Source: Trichaptum fuscoviolaceum (Eukaryota; Basidiomycota; Agaricomycetes; Hymenochaetales; Trichaptaceae). Taken from it: a DNA stretch of 64,000 bases. The stretch is from NCBI GenBank assembly GCA_910574455.1, contig CAJSYZ010000002.1:1885671-1949670 (forward strand), read 5' to 3'. Of the stretch, positions 24,360-35,438 are shown piece after piece (position 1 is the first letter of the stretch; every line of letters starts with the position of its first letter). Below the pieces are notes generated by a model. That model did no database searches. It saw nothing but the letters and a program-made list of their open reading frames with translations, and had not been told where the DNA came from. The translations under genes and the position numbers were made by a program.

Positions 24360-24906
24360 TGTTATGCATCAAGCATGCGGACCCTTATTTACCTTTGTTT
24401 GCCTCACGCGACCCGATTCGGTTATATTTTACCTTTGCCCTCGGACTTTACCATTTAACCTTTTTACCTTTAACCTTCGGTGCCCCAGGTAGCCCCCTTT
24501 TACTGTCTCTTTGTTTACATTGCCCCTTCGCTTTACCATAGCCCCAGTTAGCCCTACGTAGCCCCAGTTAGCCCCATTTCCCCTGTTTCACGGTTAGCCC
24601 TAGTTAGCCCCAGTTAGCCCCAGTTAGCCCCAGTTAGCCCCAGTTAGCCCCAGAAGCACATTCTATTTATGTTTCTCTCCTCTGTAGTATATAAACCCCT
24701 GTACATAGGCCTTCGGATGACACTTAAGTCAATCCTCCTATAGTCTTTCACACCATCGTGCCAAAGACTCTGTTCACCCACGACTTCCGAGCTTAAGAGA
24801 GCCTCGTTAAAGCGCCCACTCTTATCTCACCACTTGTTTGTTCACAAACAACGCTTTTGTCACTTATCATTTCCGTGATAAGTCTTCCGAAGCCGTGAAC
24901 GTAACA
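24360..24906 (+). repeat. 3' LTR of the chromovirus
   Basis: Matches the 5' LTR in length and sequence apart from one visible substitution. The upstream purine-rich AGAGACAGGG serves as a plausible polypurine tract. Confidence 0.95.
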
Positions 24907-24911
24907 CTCGC
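24907..24911. repeat. Target site duplication CTCGC, right copy
   Basis: Pairs with 13861-13865. Only one copy belongs to the original exon. Confidence 0.95.
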
Positions 24912-27900
24912 CGCTCGCATCCGCGTCTCCAACGTCGATATATAGGGAGAAATCCCTGCCAGTGACACCCGATCCAACAAGTTCGGCGTTCCTTCCCGCA
25001 TTGACATCTTCAACGGAGTTGTAAGCTTCTATGCGGGACCGAACCTTCTCCCAGTTTGATTCAGTGAAAAACGAGGAATTTGACAATAAGTTGACATAGT
25101 CGTCCGTATGAGGCTGCCACAGAGCACTAGTGAAGTACCACTCAGCACCTCCAAGCTCTTCTTTGATATTTTGCAACCGGGCTACCTGCTTATCGATTGC
25201 AACTTTGACCTGTCCATGAGAGATTCAGTGAATAAAGCCACTGCAAGTACTGAAGTAGATAGATACCGCTGTTGCCGCAAGGGCGAGGGCACCTATAGGC
25301 TTTCCTATTGTGTTCTTGTCCAATACTTTATGCCGACCCAGGGCCAAGACAATGTGCACGGACAACACTGAGACTACGAGGTCAGAGCAGAACAATCCTT
25401 GCTTCTGTGTACATTCATAGTCAATGCACGGACTCGAAGGGTGACATTGAGTGAAATCTCACACACCCTTTCCATACTATGCCAGCGTTCCCAGAGGAAT
25501 GGTTCAGCTTTCTTCTTGTCGACCATCGTCTGCAACATCTTCACAATTTCTTCGGTCTCCACTGACTTAGAACGCTCGTTGCCGACGAAACTCGAAATTG
25601 ACTGCTCGGCTTTCTCAAACAATTTCTTCCGCCAACTATCAGAGCATCTCTGGGCTGCCTACAGAATAGATCATACCTGATTCAGTATGGCCGATGTAAG
25701 ACAAATAGGGATGACTCAACTAAAGAACAGATGTCGGCCAATTGTGTGTTGTAACTAAGTTCGACAGAATCAAATACTTTCCCCCACAGTGTTCCGATGG
25801 ACTTATTGTCTGGGTTTTGCCATGGAGTTGTGGACTTTCCGACTGCGCGATACAGCGAAGGCAGAAGAATATGAGTCCAGCCAGCCTGAGTTCCGGGAGG
25901 AAGACACTGATTCGTTGCCCTTTTTTTGCCGAGAGCGCGGGATCCCTCCCTTCCTTTACTATTTCTATCCTTATCCTCAAGTCCTACAGATGTCTGCATG
26001 TAAGCAAGTTAGTGGATGCATGTCACAAACATGAATGGATCAACGCACAGAGCTAGTAGTCCGAGAGACTTTGCGATGACCAAGATGAGCCTTGGTTGCG
26101 AGCACTTCGGGTTTGGGACTGAAGGATACTGTCGTCATTGCAGGTGATTGTGCTTGTGGTGTTGGCGATGCCTCACGACCACTTGCCTGTCAGAAGAACC
26201 GAGAATAAGTACCGAATCAATTGCAGCAATTAGCTCACACTTGCAATATGATGTGCATGAACCGCCAGTGACCTCTTCAGATTGCGAACAGAGGTAGTAG
26301 ATTTCATCTGTAGCAATTAGAGGAGTTCTTACCAAGGGAAGCTCGAAGAGAATTAAATACCAGTATATCAGCCTGAGAATGACTGTCTTGCGGTTCACTC
26401 TCCTTAGCAGTATTTAAGTCCTTGTCGCTTGATCAGAAAACAATATGAAATGGAAATTAGATGTGATTGACACTAACTGTTGAGGCAGCCTGGGATGGAG
26501 GCTTCTTCATATACACGTTCATGCTAGCCTGTTTTAGATAGTAAGGAAGTGCTTTTGAAATTGGGTGGAAGAGTACGAATTACCACATCAATATGTGAGT
26601 TTGAGTCAGGCGGCGACTTCCTCTTCTTATTATTCACAATCATGCTGTCCTACACATAAACAAGGTTTAGTGGACATCCAGATACTTGCCAAAGAAAGGG
26701 GCACCAAAAGTAATCCTAATGAGTGTCGATGCCTACACATACCTGTATCTGTAGATGCGACGCTGGAGACTGCCCCCTATGACCCTCAACAGAAATACCG
26801 TCCTGACGGGAAAATAGATGAGTATACGGGTGAGGATTAAAAGCAGAATAAACTTACCAATACATCGAGTTGGGAGTTGACGATGTTCGTCATGCTCGCA
26901 CCCTATTCAGAGTACAATTTGGTAAGTAATGAAGGAAGTATATTCGATGCCGGAGGCCACAACAAAGTATGGCACCAAGTCCATGCTTTGTTGTGTAGAA
27001 CTCACCTGAATGCCCGATTGTCCCTTGATATTCTTCTTCTCCAGTGCATAAAGAAAGAAAAATAAGTAGCTTGAACGAAACAGGAGATTATGAAGCCGCT
27101 TACCAGTGTTATATGAGCCTGCAACTCGGAGAGAGTGTTGCGGGATAGCTTCCTTTTCTTCAATTTGCTGCTAGCTCCATCCTGTTACGATACAGAAAAA
27201 TTGTTAGATAGCCATCGTTGTGCATGAGACTCCACCGACGTATAGTTATTGTGAATCAAACGATTTCTTTGAAGTATAAGCGGCACTTACATTGGCTTGG
27301 GTCGGTATTGTCAGTCTACTCACGTCCTAATTAAACGCACAATCAAAATATTAAGATTTCCTCTGCCAGTCTAATTAATGCTCCATCCAGCTCACAATAT
27401 CAGTGTCGGAGTCAACGAGATGTGCCGTCTGTCGTTCGCTAGCTGAGCTATTCTTTACACCTTGGAAACTCGTGAGGGTTACTGTCACTCCTTCATCCTC
27501 CCAAGGACTAAAGTTCGCATCGTCTTGCGCCGAGACGGGGAGCCTAGTTTTTCCTTGTGTCAGCCAGGCTCACAACTTGTAATAAAGATAAGAATGTGAG
27601 CATTATAAGTGAAGAAGCTGCAACTTGCCAACCCGGGTGGCATCTCGGGGTCACAGTTAAGTGCCAACCTGAGTGTGGCACCGCCGCGCGCCGGTCAAGC
27701 CGGTCACTGGCACGGTGTTGCCAGGCGCACTCAGGCTCAAGTTAGTAGTAGTAATACTAATCTGTAGTACGATGTCGGATAAGCTTCAAGTAGCTGAGTC
27801 TAAATCAAGCTTCACACTTACTATCAACTTGAATTTGTTTGAAATTGATCTTTCGTACTATGATGCCAACGGTTGAGTAGTAGTACAACTTAAAACTCAC

Positions 27901-28256
27901 AAGTCGATCTCCTCTGTCCCTGCGACCTCAGGGTTTCTGCCCTCTCCGCCGAAGAATGTGGATCCATCTGTGTTGCGAAGTGCCCTAACAGGTCGCTTTG
28001 TCCTATCGTTCTGCTTCGACGTATTGGGCGACTCTATCATGTCTGTATCCTCACCAGAAAGACTGCTGTTTTGTCCTGCAAGCGTACTATGATATCCGGT
28101 GCCACTTATGGCACTATTTGAACCCTTTGCACCCTGCACGCGAGTACGGAAAGGAAGTGCACCTCTGGTATCCTTTTTCCTAACTTTCTTTGCGCGCGCT
28201 CTGTTGGGCGCATCGGAGTTAGCTGCATCATAATGTGAGTTAAAGTGGTCACCCTT

Positions 28257-28261
28257 GGAGT
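28257..28261. repeat. Target site duplication GGAGT, left copy
   Basis: Identical to 34801-34805 at the right end of copy A. Confidence 0.93.
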
Positions 28262-30074
28262 TGTCGGGATCCCCCAGGACCCCAACATGTCTAAGGCAAT
28301 CCCGAACAGAACCCGGTATACTGAAACCCGAAATCGCGACCTTGGCTAGATCCCGAAAGGATCCCCCGCTCTCTGATCCCAGAAGAACCCCTGCTTCGCC
28401 ATGCATTCTCCTGCTAAGAGTTCAGCCCCGCTACGACCTCCTCGCCCCTGCTTGTCCTCGCCCACGTCTCCTCGTCAGTCCCCCGCCTCGTCCCCGCGTC
28501 TCGATCCATCCCTAGCCCGCCTCGTCGTTCCCCCGACTCTAGGATGATCCCCCGCTCGCTCCCCGCTCCCGTCATGCTCTGTTCCCCGCTCCAGCGAACC
28601 CCGTACCTCGCCATAGTCCCGAAGTCACTCACCATAGCCACCGCCATAGCCATAGCCTGCCACAGCCATAGCCATAGCCATAGCTATCCCAGACCTCGTA
28701 GGTTCTCGACTATGCCCGGATACCAGATCCCGGCCTCGCGTCCACAGTCATGAAGTGCAGTTAGGAGATTGATCCACTGCGTCCAAAGTCGACCTCTGTC
28801 TGGCCTTGAGTAAGCCAACACGACAGCAGGTCAAGGATTGCCGTCCCGCAATCCTGCCCGGTCACGAACCCTGCCCTGCGCTCGTCCTGCCACGGTGCCC
28901 TAGCTAACCCCTTCGACATCCTGTGCCTCTCGACCTGCCCTTGTTCGTCCACAGCCTGCCCCGCCAGGAATCCCGCCTCGCCGCGAACGCTGTCAAGCGT
29001 CCCCTCTGACAAATCCCGCAACCCACACTCGTCCCGGTTGGAGTCCCGCCAAACTCCCCCCGCTCGTTTCCAGACTAGAGTCCCGCCAGACTCCCCCGCT
29101 CATTCCCGGTAAAACCCCGCTCGCTTCCCGGTTGGAATCCCACTCCTTTCCCCGCACGATCCCAGTCGAAATCCCGCTCGTTTCCCGCCTCGCGTCCCGT
29201 CTCGAATCCCTGCGCAAATCCCCCGCAGGATTCCCGCCTTCGATCCCGCCGCGATTCCCATCGCAACCCCAGCTAAGTTCCCGCTCTGATTCCCGAAAGA
29301 TTCCCGCTACGATTCCCGGTCGAACCCTGTCTCGATTCCCGGTCGAAACCCGAACTCGATTCCCGGTCTAAACCCGAACTCGATTCCCAGTCGAACCCCG
29401 AACTCGAAACCCGGTCGAAACCCGAACCAGATTCCCTGCATGATCCCGTCGCGAATCGCGCGAGTTTCCCGTCGTCCAAGGGAAACCCCTTAGCTTCCCG
29501 CTCCTCGATGCTAACCTCGTCTTGAGATAGCCCCAGGTGATTGGCCTGGCCACGCACGTGCCAGCCAACTAGTCTCGCTAGTAGCGTCCTGTCCCGGCCC
29601 GCAGACCACATTCCCGCTACCCCGTGTGCGGGATTGATCTCATTGTCCGCAAGGACTCGAACCCCGTCCTTAGTCGCCCTGCCCCGCGCGCGCCTCGCGA
29701 TTAGGCTTCGTTACGACATCGAAGCACCGGCTTCTTCGAAGTTGGTCCCTGTCGATCTCCCGCGACCCTGATCCACGCCAGAAGTTGCCTGCAACTTAGC
29801 CCGAGACGATGTATGCATTACATCCGCCCCCCACGCTCGTTACCCCGCTGCCTGTGCGCCAGCTTGATACCTCGCGCACAATTACATTCCTTTAGTTCTC
29901 TTTGTTTCACTTGACCATGCTTCACGCTCGTTCCCTTAGATCTTGCCCAGATGTTCCCGCACCGAATCCCGAATCCCGGATTCACGTCACTGTATGCGCG
30001 GCCTTCGCCCGCAAGATTGTGTAACTAGTTAGTTGCGCGTTTGTGCATGCCCGTTCCCTGTAGATTCTGCCCAG

Positions 30075-30120
30075 TAGATAAATACCTGTCGCCACCGTAA
30101 GGAGCACTCACTTTTGTCCT
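30075..30120 (+). promoter_or_regulatory. LTR promoter of copy A: TATA-like box and predicted transcript 5' end
   Basis: TAGATAAATA lies at 30075-30084. ACTTTTGTCCT at 30110-30120, about 32 nt later, is the exact complement of the primer-binding site at 30798-30808, so it marks the predicted RNA start. The same arrangement is present in the copies at 41031 and 45054. Confidence 0.7.
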
Positions 30121-30438
30121 CTTGTCGAGTGCTTCCTTAGGTGTGTTTCTGTCTTGTCTCTAGTGTAGTTTTACAATGCTGACTTGTCGAGTGCTTCCTT
30201 AGGGAACCTCCTCCTGATACAGAAGTGTTGCCTTGAGATCCCGGTTATCCCGAGCTCTCTGCTCCCGTCCTGAGCACGCCTGCTCTCTGGCTCTCTTGTC
30301 TCTGTCTTGTCCCGGATCCCGCTCTGCGAATCCCGCTCTGAAGTCCTGCCCAGAATCCCGCTCTGAGATTCCCGCCAGAATCCCGCTCTGCGATTCCCGC
30401 CAAAGTCCCGAACGATTCCCGCTCTGCGATCCCCGCAC

Positions 30439-30530
30439 GAATCCAGATTCCCGCACGAATCCAGATTCCCGCCCGAATCCAGATTCCCGCACGAATCCAG
30501 ATTCCCGCGCGACTCCAGATTCCCGCCAGA
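30439..30530 (+). repeat. 18-bp tandem array in the LTR (five units)
   Basis: Units read approximately ACGAATCCAGATTCCCGC. Copy A LTRs have about five units and the LTRs of the 41-55 kb cluster about three, so the array length varies between copies. It lies in the R-U5 part. Confidence 0.8.
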
Positions 30531-30797
30531 ATCCCGCTTTGCATTTCCCCGCGTCTCGACTCTGTCTTCCCGCGCCTCGACTCTGCCTTCCCAGCCTCGA
30601 CTCTGACTCCGTCCCGTCCTCGCCTTGAGCCCCCTTGCGTCTCGCCCCCGCAGCCCCGCTCCCCGCGCGACTCCGTTGGCGTTGTAGCGTCCTTAACGGT
30701 TCCCTGCGCCTTCTCAGCTGCCGCGCGCTCTCCCAGGCCTTGCCCCGGAAGCCGCTAACGCGCCACGGCCCCCAGGTTCCCCCCAGGTCGTAACATT

Positions 30798-30808
30798 AGG
30801 ACAAAAGT
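30798..30808 (+). other. Self-priming primer-binding site of gag-only copy A
   Basis: AGGACAAAAGT lies 2 nt after the LTR and is the exact reverse complement of LTR bases 30110-30120. It is in the same place as the chromovirus site at 14416. Confidence 0.8.
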
Positions 30809-30897
30809 CTAAAGCTTACCGTAACCAGGATTGGCAACAATCTACGCTCTTTTCCCGACTCTTTTTTTTCGGACTTCGACAAAATCCCCGCGTTGCT

Positions 30898-32075
30898 ATG
30901 TCCGCGTCAGACTCCCGCTCCACGCGCTCGTCTTCCTCGAGCAATTCCCGGCCACAGTCACCTGCTGTCCCGCTCCCCCGGCTTGTCTCTGTCCCTGCCT
31001 CGCCAGCCACGTCCCGGTCAACTTCCCCACCTCGGTAGCACCTCGCCCCCGCTCTCGCCCTGCGTCCCATACGTCGACCCCAGAAACCCGTGAACTGCGC
31101 CGTAAACTGCGCCTCTGTTTCTACTGCGGTTCTAACGAACATCTGGTTCCCGCATGTCCGACTGCCCCGCCCCGTGCCACGATGCCCCGTCCTACGGTTC
31201 CCCGAATCCCGTCCTCGACCAAGCGCACCCTTTCTGATGCTGATAGGCATGAAAGGCGAAAACTTGGGCTCTGCTTCTACTGCGGAACAAAGGGCCACTT
31301 GATTCGCGATTGTGCTGAAAGGCCGCCCGTGAAAAAAGCCGCTCCCCCCGCAAAAGTCGCACCCCGGAAGTCTAGCCCGAAACGCCAGTTTGCGATGATA
31401 GGTGTCCAAGCTACGTCCTCGGATTCTGCCCCGGAAACCCGCGCCCCTGCTGCCTCAGAACCGTCTCCCGCCATGTTGAGCCGCGTTGCCCAAGTCCTGA
31501 CCCGAATGGTGCCCCATTGCACCCGGATAGTCCAAGACACGGATCCCGCGTTCAGCCAGTTCCTGCGTCACGAAGTTGAAAGCCTCTTACAGGGTTTGAT
31601 ACAAGTATGCATCTCTGACCTGCAAACGATCCCGTCAACGTCTACTGCCGCCCCGGTCCCGACTGTCACGTCCCCCGCTCCAGACGCTTCGACCCCAGCT
31701 TCTCCCGCCGTGCCTCCAGTTCCTGCACCTGTTTCCCCGGTCCCTGAACCAGTTCCCGCTTCGATCCCGACCCCGCTCGACCCCGTTGTTCCCGAACGAC
31801 TGCTTGGTGCTGCAGAAGCACAAGCAAGCGCGTCCCGAACTTTGGTAGATTTCCTGCACCGAAAATCCCGTCCAGCCCAGTCGATCCCGGAAGGGCCCCC
31901 TGAGGCCGCCCTGCCTGAAGTCTCGTCCTCGACCCCCGCTTCGTCCCCGCCCCTGGTCCTTGCGAAACCCGACCGCCTAGGCAAACTGACTGCCTCTCCC
32001 CAGCTCGGTGGGAAAGGCACGCCTCGACGAAAGCAAAGCCGCCCGTTGGCGCGAATTTTGGTCAAAACCCGGTAG
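30898..32075 (+). pseudogene. gag: Gag of copy A, frameshifted
   Basis: The protein starts MSASDSRSTRSS at 30898, as in the intact copies at 43691 and 47695. A single missing G near 31030 (CCCCACCTCGG instead of CCCCAGCCTCGG) moves the frame and creates TAG at 31036-31038. The downstream register stays open to 32075 and contains both CCHC knuckles, CFYCGSNEHLVPAC and CFYCGTKGHLIRDC, then a Pro/Ala-rich region and a basic C-terminus. As it stands copy A would make only a 46-residue peptide, so it depends on Gag from other copies. Confidence 0.8.
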
Positions 32076-32266
32076 ATTCCCCCGCGAATTTTTTTTCGGA
32101 TTATGTTTAGTCCCGCGTTGGTAATAATGGTTTCTCGACGGAAATCCCGAAAGACTCTGCGTCTTGGTTATGATTATGGTTATTAAGTATTGGATAATTA
32201 GTACGAAAAGCTAAAGACTACTCTAATCCTTTGGTGCTCCGGAGTAGCACCTTTGGAGGGGGGTAA

Positions 32267-34800
32267 TGTCGGGATCCCCCAGGACCCCAACATGTCTAAG
32301 GCAATCCCGAACAGAACCCGGTATACTGAAACCCGAAATCGCGACCTTGGCTAGATCCCGAAAGGATCCCCCGCTCTCTGATCCCAGAAGAACCCCTGCT
32401 TCGCCATGCATTCTCCTGCTAAGAGTTCAGCCCCGCTACGACCTCCTCGCCCCTGCTTGTCCTCGCCCACGTCTCCTCGTCAGTCCCCCGCCTCGTCCCC
32501 GCGTCTCGATCCATCCCTAGCCCGCCTCGTCGTTCCCCCGACTCTAGGATGATCCCCCGCTCGCTCCCCGCTCCCGTCATGCTCTGTTCCCCGCTCCAGC
32601 GAACCCCGTACCTCGCCATAGTCCCGAAGTCACTCACCATAGCCACCGCCATAGCCATAGCCTGCCACAGCCATAGCCATAGCCATAGCTATCCCAGACC
32701 TCGTAGGTTCTCGACTATGCCCGGATACCAGATCCCGGCCTCGCGTCCACAGTCATGAAGTGCAGTTAGGAGATTGATCCACTGCGTCCAAAGTCGACCT
32801 CTGTCTGGCCTTGAGTAAGCCAACACGACAGCAGGTCAAGGATTGCCGTCCCGCAATCCTGCCCGGTCACGAACCCTGCCCTGCGCTCGTCCTGCCACGG
32901 TGCCCTAGCTAACCCCTTCGACATCCTGTGCCTCTCGACCTGCCCTTGTTCGTCCACAGCCTGCCCCGCCAGGAATCCCGCCTCGCCGCGAACGCTGTCA
33001 AGCGTCCCCTCTGACAAATCCCGCAACCCACACTCGTCCCGGTTGGAGTCCCGCCAAACTCCCCCCGCTCGTTTCCAGACTAGAGTCCCGCCAGACTCCC
33101 CCGCTCATTCCCGGTAGAAACCCCGCTCGCTTCCCGGTTGGAATCCCACTCCTTTCCCCGCACGATCCCAGTCGAAATCCCGCTCGTTTCCCGCCTCGCG
33201 TCCCGTCTCGAATCCCTGCGCAAATCCCCCGCAGGATTCCCGCCTTCGATCCCGCCGCGATTCCCATCGCAACCCCAGCTAAGTTCCCGCTCTGATTCCC
33301 GAAAGATTCCCGCTACGATTCCCGGTCGAACCCTGTCTCGATTCCCGGTCGAAACCCGAACTCGATTCCCGGTCTAAACCCGAACTCGATTCCCAGTCGA
33401 ACCCCGAACTCGAAACCCGGTCGAAACCCGAACCAGATTCCCTGCATGATCCCGTCGCGAATCGCGCGAGTTTCCCGTCGTCCAAGGGAAACCCCTTAGC
33501 TTCCCGCTCCTCGATGCTAACCTCGTCTTGAGATAGCCCCAGGTGATTGGCCTGGCCACGCACGTGCCAGCCAACTAGTCTCGCTAGTAGCGTCCTGTCC
33601 CGGCCCGCAGACCACATTCCCGCTACCCCGTGTGCGGGATTGATCTCATTGTCCGCAAGGACTCGAACCCCGTCCTTAGTCGCCCTGCCCCGCGCGCGCC
33701 TCGCGATTAGGCTTCGTTACGACATCGAAGCACCGGCTTCTTCGAAGTTGGTCCCTGTCGATCTCCCGCGACCCTGATCCACGCCAGAAGTTGCCTGCAA
33801 CTTAGCCCGAGACGATGTATGCATTACATCCGCCCCCCACGCTCGTTACCCCGCTGCCTGTGCGCCAGCTTGATACCTCGCGCACAATTACATTCCTTTA
33901 GTTCTCTTTGTTTCACTTGACCATGCTTCACGCTCGTTCCCTTAGATCTTGCCCAGATGTTCCCGCACCGAATCCCGAATCCCGGATTCACGTCACTGTA
34001 TGCGCGGCCTTCGCCCGCAAGATTGTGTAACTAGTTAGTTGCGCGTTTGTGCATGCCCGTTCCCTGTAGATTCTGCCCAGTAGATAAATACCTGTCGCCA
34101 CCGTAAGGAGCACTCACTTTTGTCCTCTTGTCGAGTGCTTCCTTAGGTGTGTTTCTGTCTTGTCTCTAGTGTAGTTTTACAATGCTGACTTGTCGAGTGC
34201 TTCCTTAGGGAACCTCCTCCTGATACAGAAGTGTTGCCTTGAGATCCCGGTTATCCCGAGCTCTCTGCTCCCGTCCTGAGCACGCCTGCTTCTGGCTCTC
34301 TTGTCTCTGTCTTGTCCCGGATCCCGCTCTGCGAATCCCGCTCTGAAGTCCTGCCCAGAATCCCGCTCTGAGATTCCCGCCAGAATCCCGCTCTGCGATT
34401 CCCGCCAAAGTCCCGAACGATTCCCGCTCTGCGATCCCCGCACGAATCCAGATTCCCGCACGAATCCAGATTCCCGCCCGAATCCAGATTCCCGCACGAA
34501 TCCAGATTCCCGCGCGACTCCAGATTCCCGCCAGAATCCCGCTTTGCATTTCCCCGCGTCTCGACTCTGTCTTCCCGCGCCTCGACTCTGCCTTCCCAGC
34601 CTCGACTCTGACTCCGTCCCGTCCTCGCCTTGAGCCCCCTTGCGTCTCGCCCCCGCAGCCCCGCTCCCCGCGCGACTCCGTTGGCGTTGTAGCGTCCTTA
34701 ACGGTTCCCTGCGCCTTCTCAGCTGCCGCGCGCTCTCCCAGGCCTTGCCCCGGAAGCCGCTAACGCGCCACGGCCCCCAGGTTCCCCCCAGGTCGTAACA
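32267..34800 (+). repeat. 3' LTR of gag-only copy A
   Basis: Same length as the 5' LTR; small indels near 33115 and 34289 offset each other. Near identity indicates recent insertion. Confidence 0.93.
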
Positions 34801-34805
34801 GGAGT
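34801..34805. repeat. Target site duplication GGAGT, right copy
   Basis: Pairs with 28257-28261. Read on the minus strand these are the first five bases (ACTCC) of exon 3 of the disrupted gene, right after its splice acceptor. Confidence 0.93.
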
Positions 34806-35438
34806 CTAAAGTCATAAAGGCAAACAACTTACGAATCTTTAAATGTTCGCCGTCTTCAGCTGCACAAGAGCTGTCTTTTTCATCGTTCATTGAACCTGTT
34901 ATGCCCATATCTCATAACTCGACTGTCACTGACTTGAAGATAAGGACTCACTAGTTTCAGGGACGCCTTTCGACTTGTTTCGCCCTCGTTTGCCAGTGCC
35001 AGCCAGCTTAGGTGCAGTTGAGCCCATATGGGTGCGAATGTCAAGAGCCTTTGACAAATTGTTCTCAAGCTCCATCGTCTCCAGTATGGCTGTTTCCTGT
35101 TGCTCTGCTGCAGTTCTTTTCTTGCGTACCTTCTCAGATGCCTCTTGTTCTTTAGCTGCCCGTTTCTGTTCCGCGATGAGTTTTCTCTTCTCTCTCGCAT
35201 ACGCGGCTTGCTGTGCCGCAGCTTCGCGCAGAGCTGCCCATTCTTCCTTCTGTTTTTCCTTCTCCTCCTTCTCCCTCAATGCCTCATCACGCTTTGATGC
35301 CTGTTCTTCTCTCCTTCTCTCCTTCCCTTCCTTCTCCCTCAATATCTCCTCTTTCGTTCGACATGTTCGCAGCTTATTGACTACCGCTCCCGGATGCTGA
35401 TCGCTATTCTTAGCCCGCGTCTGTCTTTGAGTTAACAT

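Larger units (their letters stand above)
13866..24906 (+). mobile_element. Complete 11.04-kb Ty3/gypsy chromovirus (Tf1/sushi type) with extra ORFs
   Basis: Two 547-bp LTRs (13866-14412 and 24360-24906) start TGTTA and end GTAACA. By eye they differ at one base in the repeat tract near 14151, so insertion is recent. The flanking 5-bp duplication CTCGC is exact. Order inside: self-priming primer-binding site, upstream open frames, gag with CCHC knuckle, pol with protease, RT, RNase H, integrase and chromodomain, then three small ORFs. It sits inside the last exon of the 17-exon gene in opposite orientation. The extra ORFs on both sides of gag-pol make it about twice the size of a plain chromovirus. 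Confidence 0.95.
28262..30795 (+). repeat. 5' LTR of gag-only copy A
   Basis: 2534 bp, almost identical to 32267-34800. Very rich in ATTCCCG and GGTCGAAACCCG words, with a CCATAG microsatellite near 28626-28685. Long antisense frames in it (repeats such as AGIWIR) are by-products of the word repeats and not genes. Confidence 0.93.
28262..34800 (+). mobile_element. Gag-only LTR retrotransposon with 2.5-kb LTRs (copy A)
   Basis: Two 2534-bp LTRs (28262-30795 and 32267-34800), TGTCGGG...CGTAACA, flank a 1471-bp interior that encodes only a Gag-like zinc-knuckle protein. The 5-bp duplication GGAGT (28257-28261 and 34801-34805) is exact, so this is one genuine insertion. A self-priming primer-binding site and a G-rich polypurine tract (TTTGGAGGGGGGTAA, 32252-32266) are present. 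No protease, RT or integrase is encoded. The layout corresponds to the plant group called TR-GAG elements. It splits exon 3 of the 17-exon gene. Confidence 0.92.
13495..35438 (-). pseudogene. Unknown 17-exon gene (958 codons) split by two LTR retrotransposon insertions
   Basis: Exons run 35438-34952, 34895-34833, 34805-34801 plus 28256-27901, 27543-27396, 27326-27291, 27181-27104, 27038-27006, 26902-26858, 26802-26743, 26649-26584, 26528-26478, 26420-26361, 26186-26070, 25993-25721, 25658-25467, 25404-25267, then 25209-24907 plus 13860-13495. All borders are GT-AG, and the sum is 2877 nt in one frame. The protein starts MLTQRQTRAKN and has a Lys/Glu/Arg-rich coiled coil to about residue 150. 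It continues through many tiny Ser-rich exons and a globular part (WTHILLPSLYRAVGK, then LWGKVFD, then SALWQPHTDDYV), and ends in a long Asp/Glu-rich tail. I recognise no domain. As it stands it cannot be expressed whole, because exon 3 and exon 17 each contain an insertion. The part up to 26042 could instead be a separate gene ending TGA at 26042-26040. The link to the downstream half relies on donor 26069 and acceptor 25994, which keep phase. Confidence 0.65.

Noticed and set aside
30439..30530. Direct repeats that could suggest a CRISPR-like array
   Set aside because: The units are 18 bp and contiguous, without spacers, in a fungal LTR.
30199..30544. Antisense LTR frames such as repeated AGIWIR
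   Set aside because: They arise from the 18-bp tandem array and vary in unit number between LTRs; no coding signal.
34177..34908. A 243-codon minus-strand frame crossing from the LTR into the flanking gene
   Set aside because: It joins repeated LTR words (RESGFVRESGF) to an intron and exon of the split gene; it is an accident of the junction.
34880..35200. A second overlapping minus-strand frame with many Arg/Asn residues
   Set aside because: It is the out-of-frame reading of the coiled-coil exon 35438-34952.
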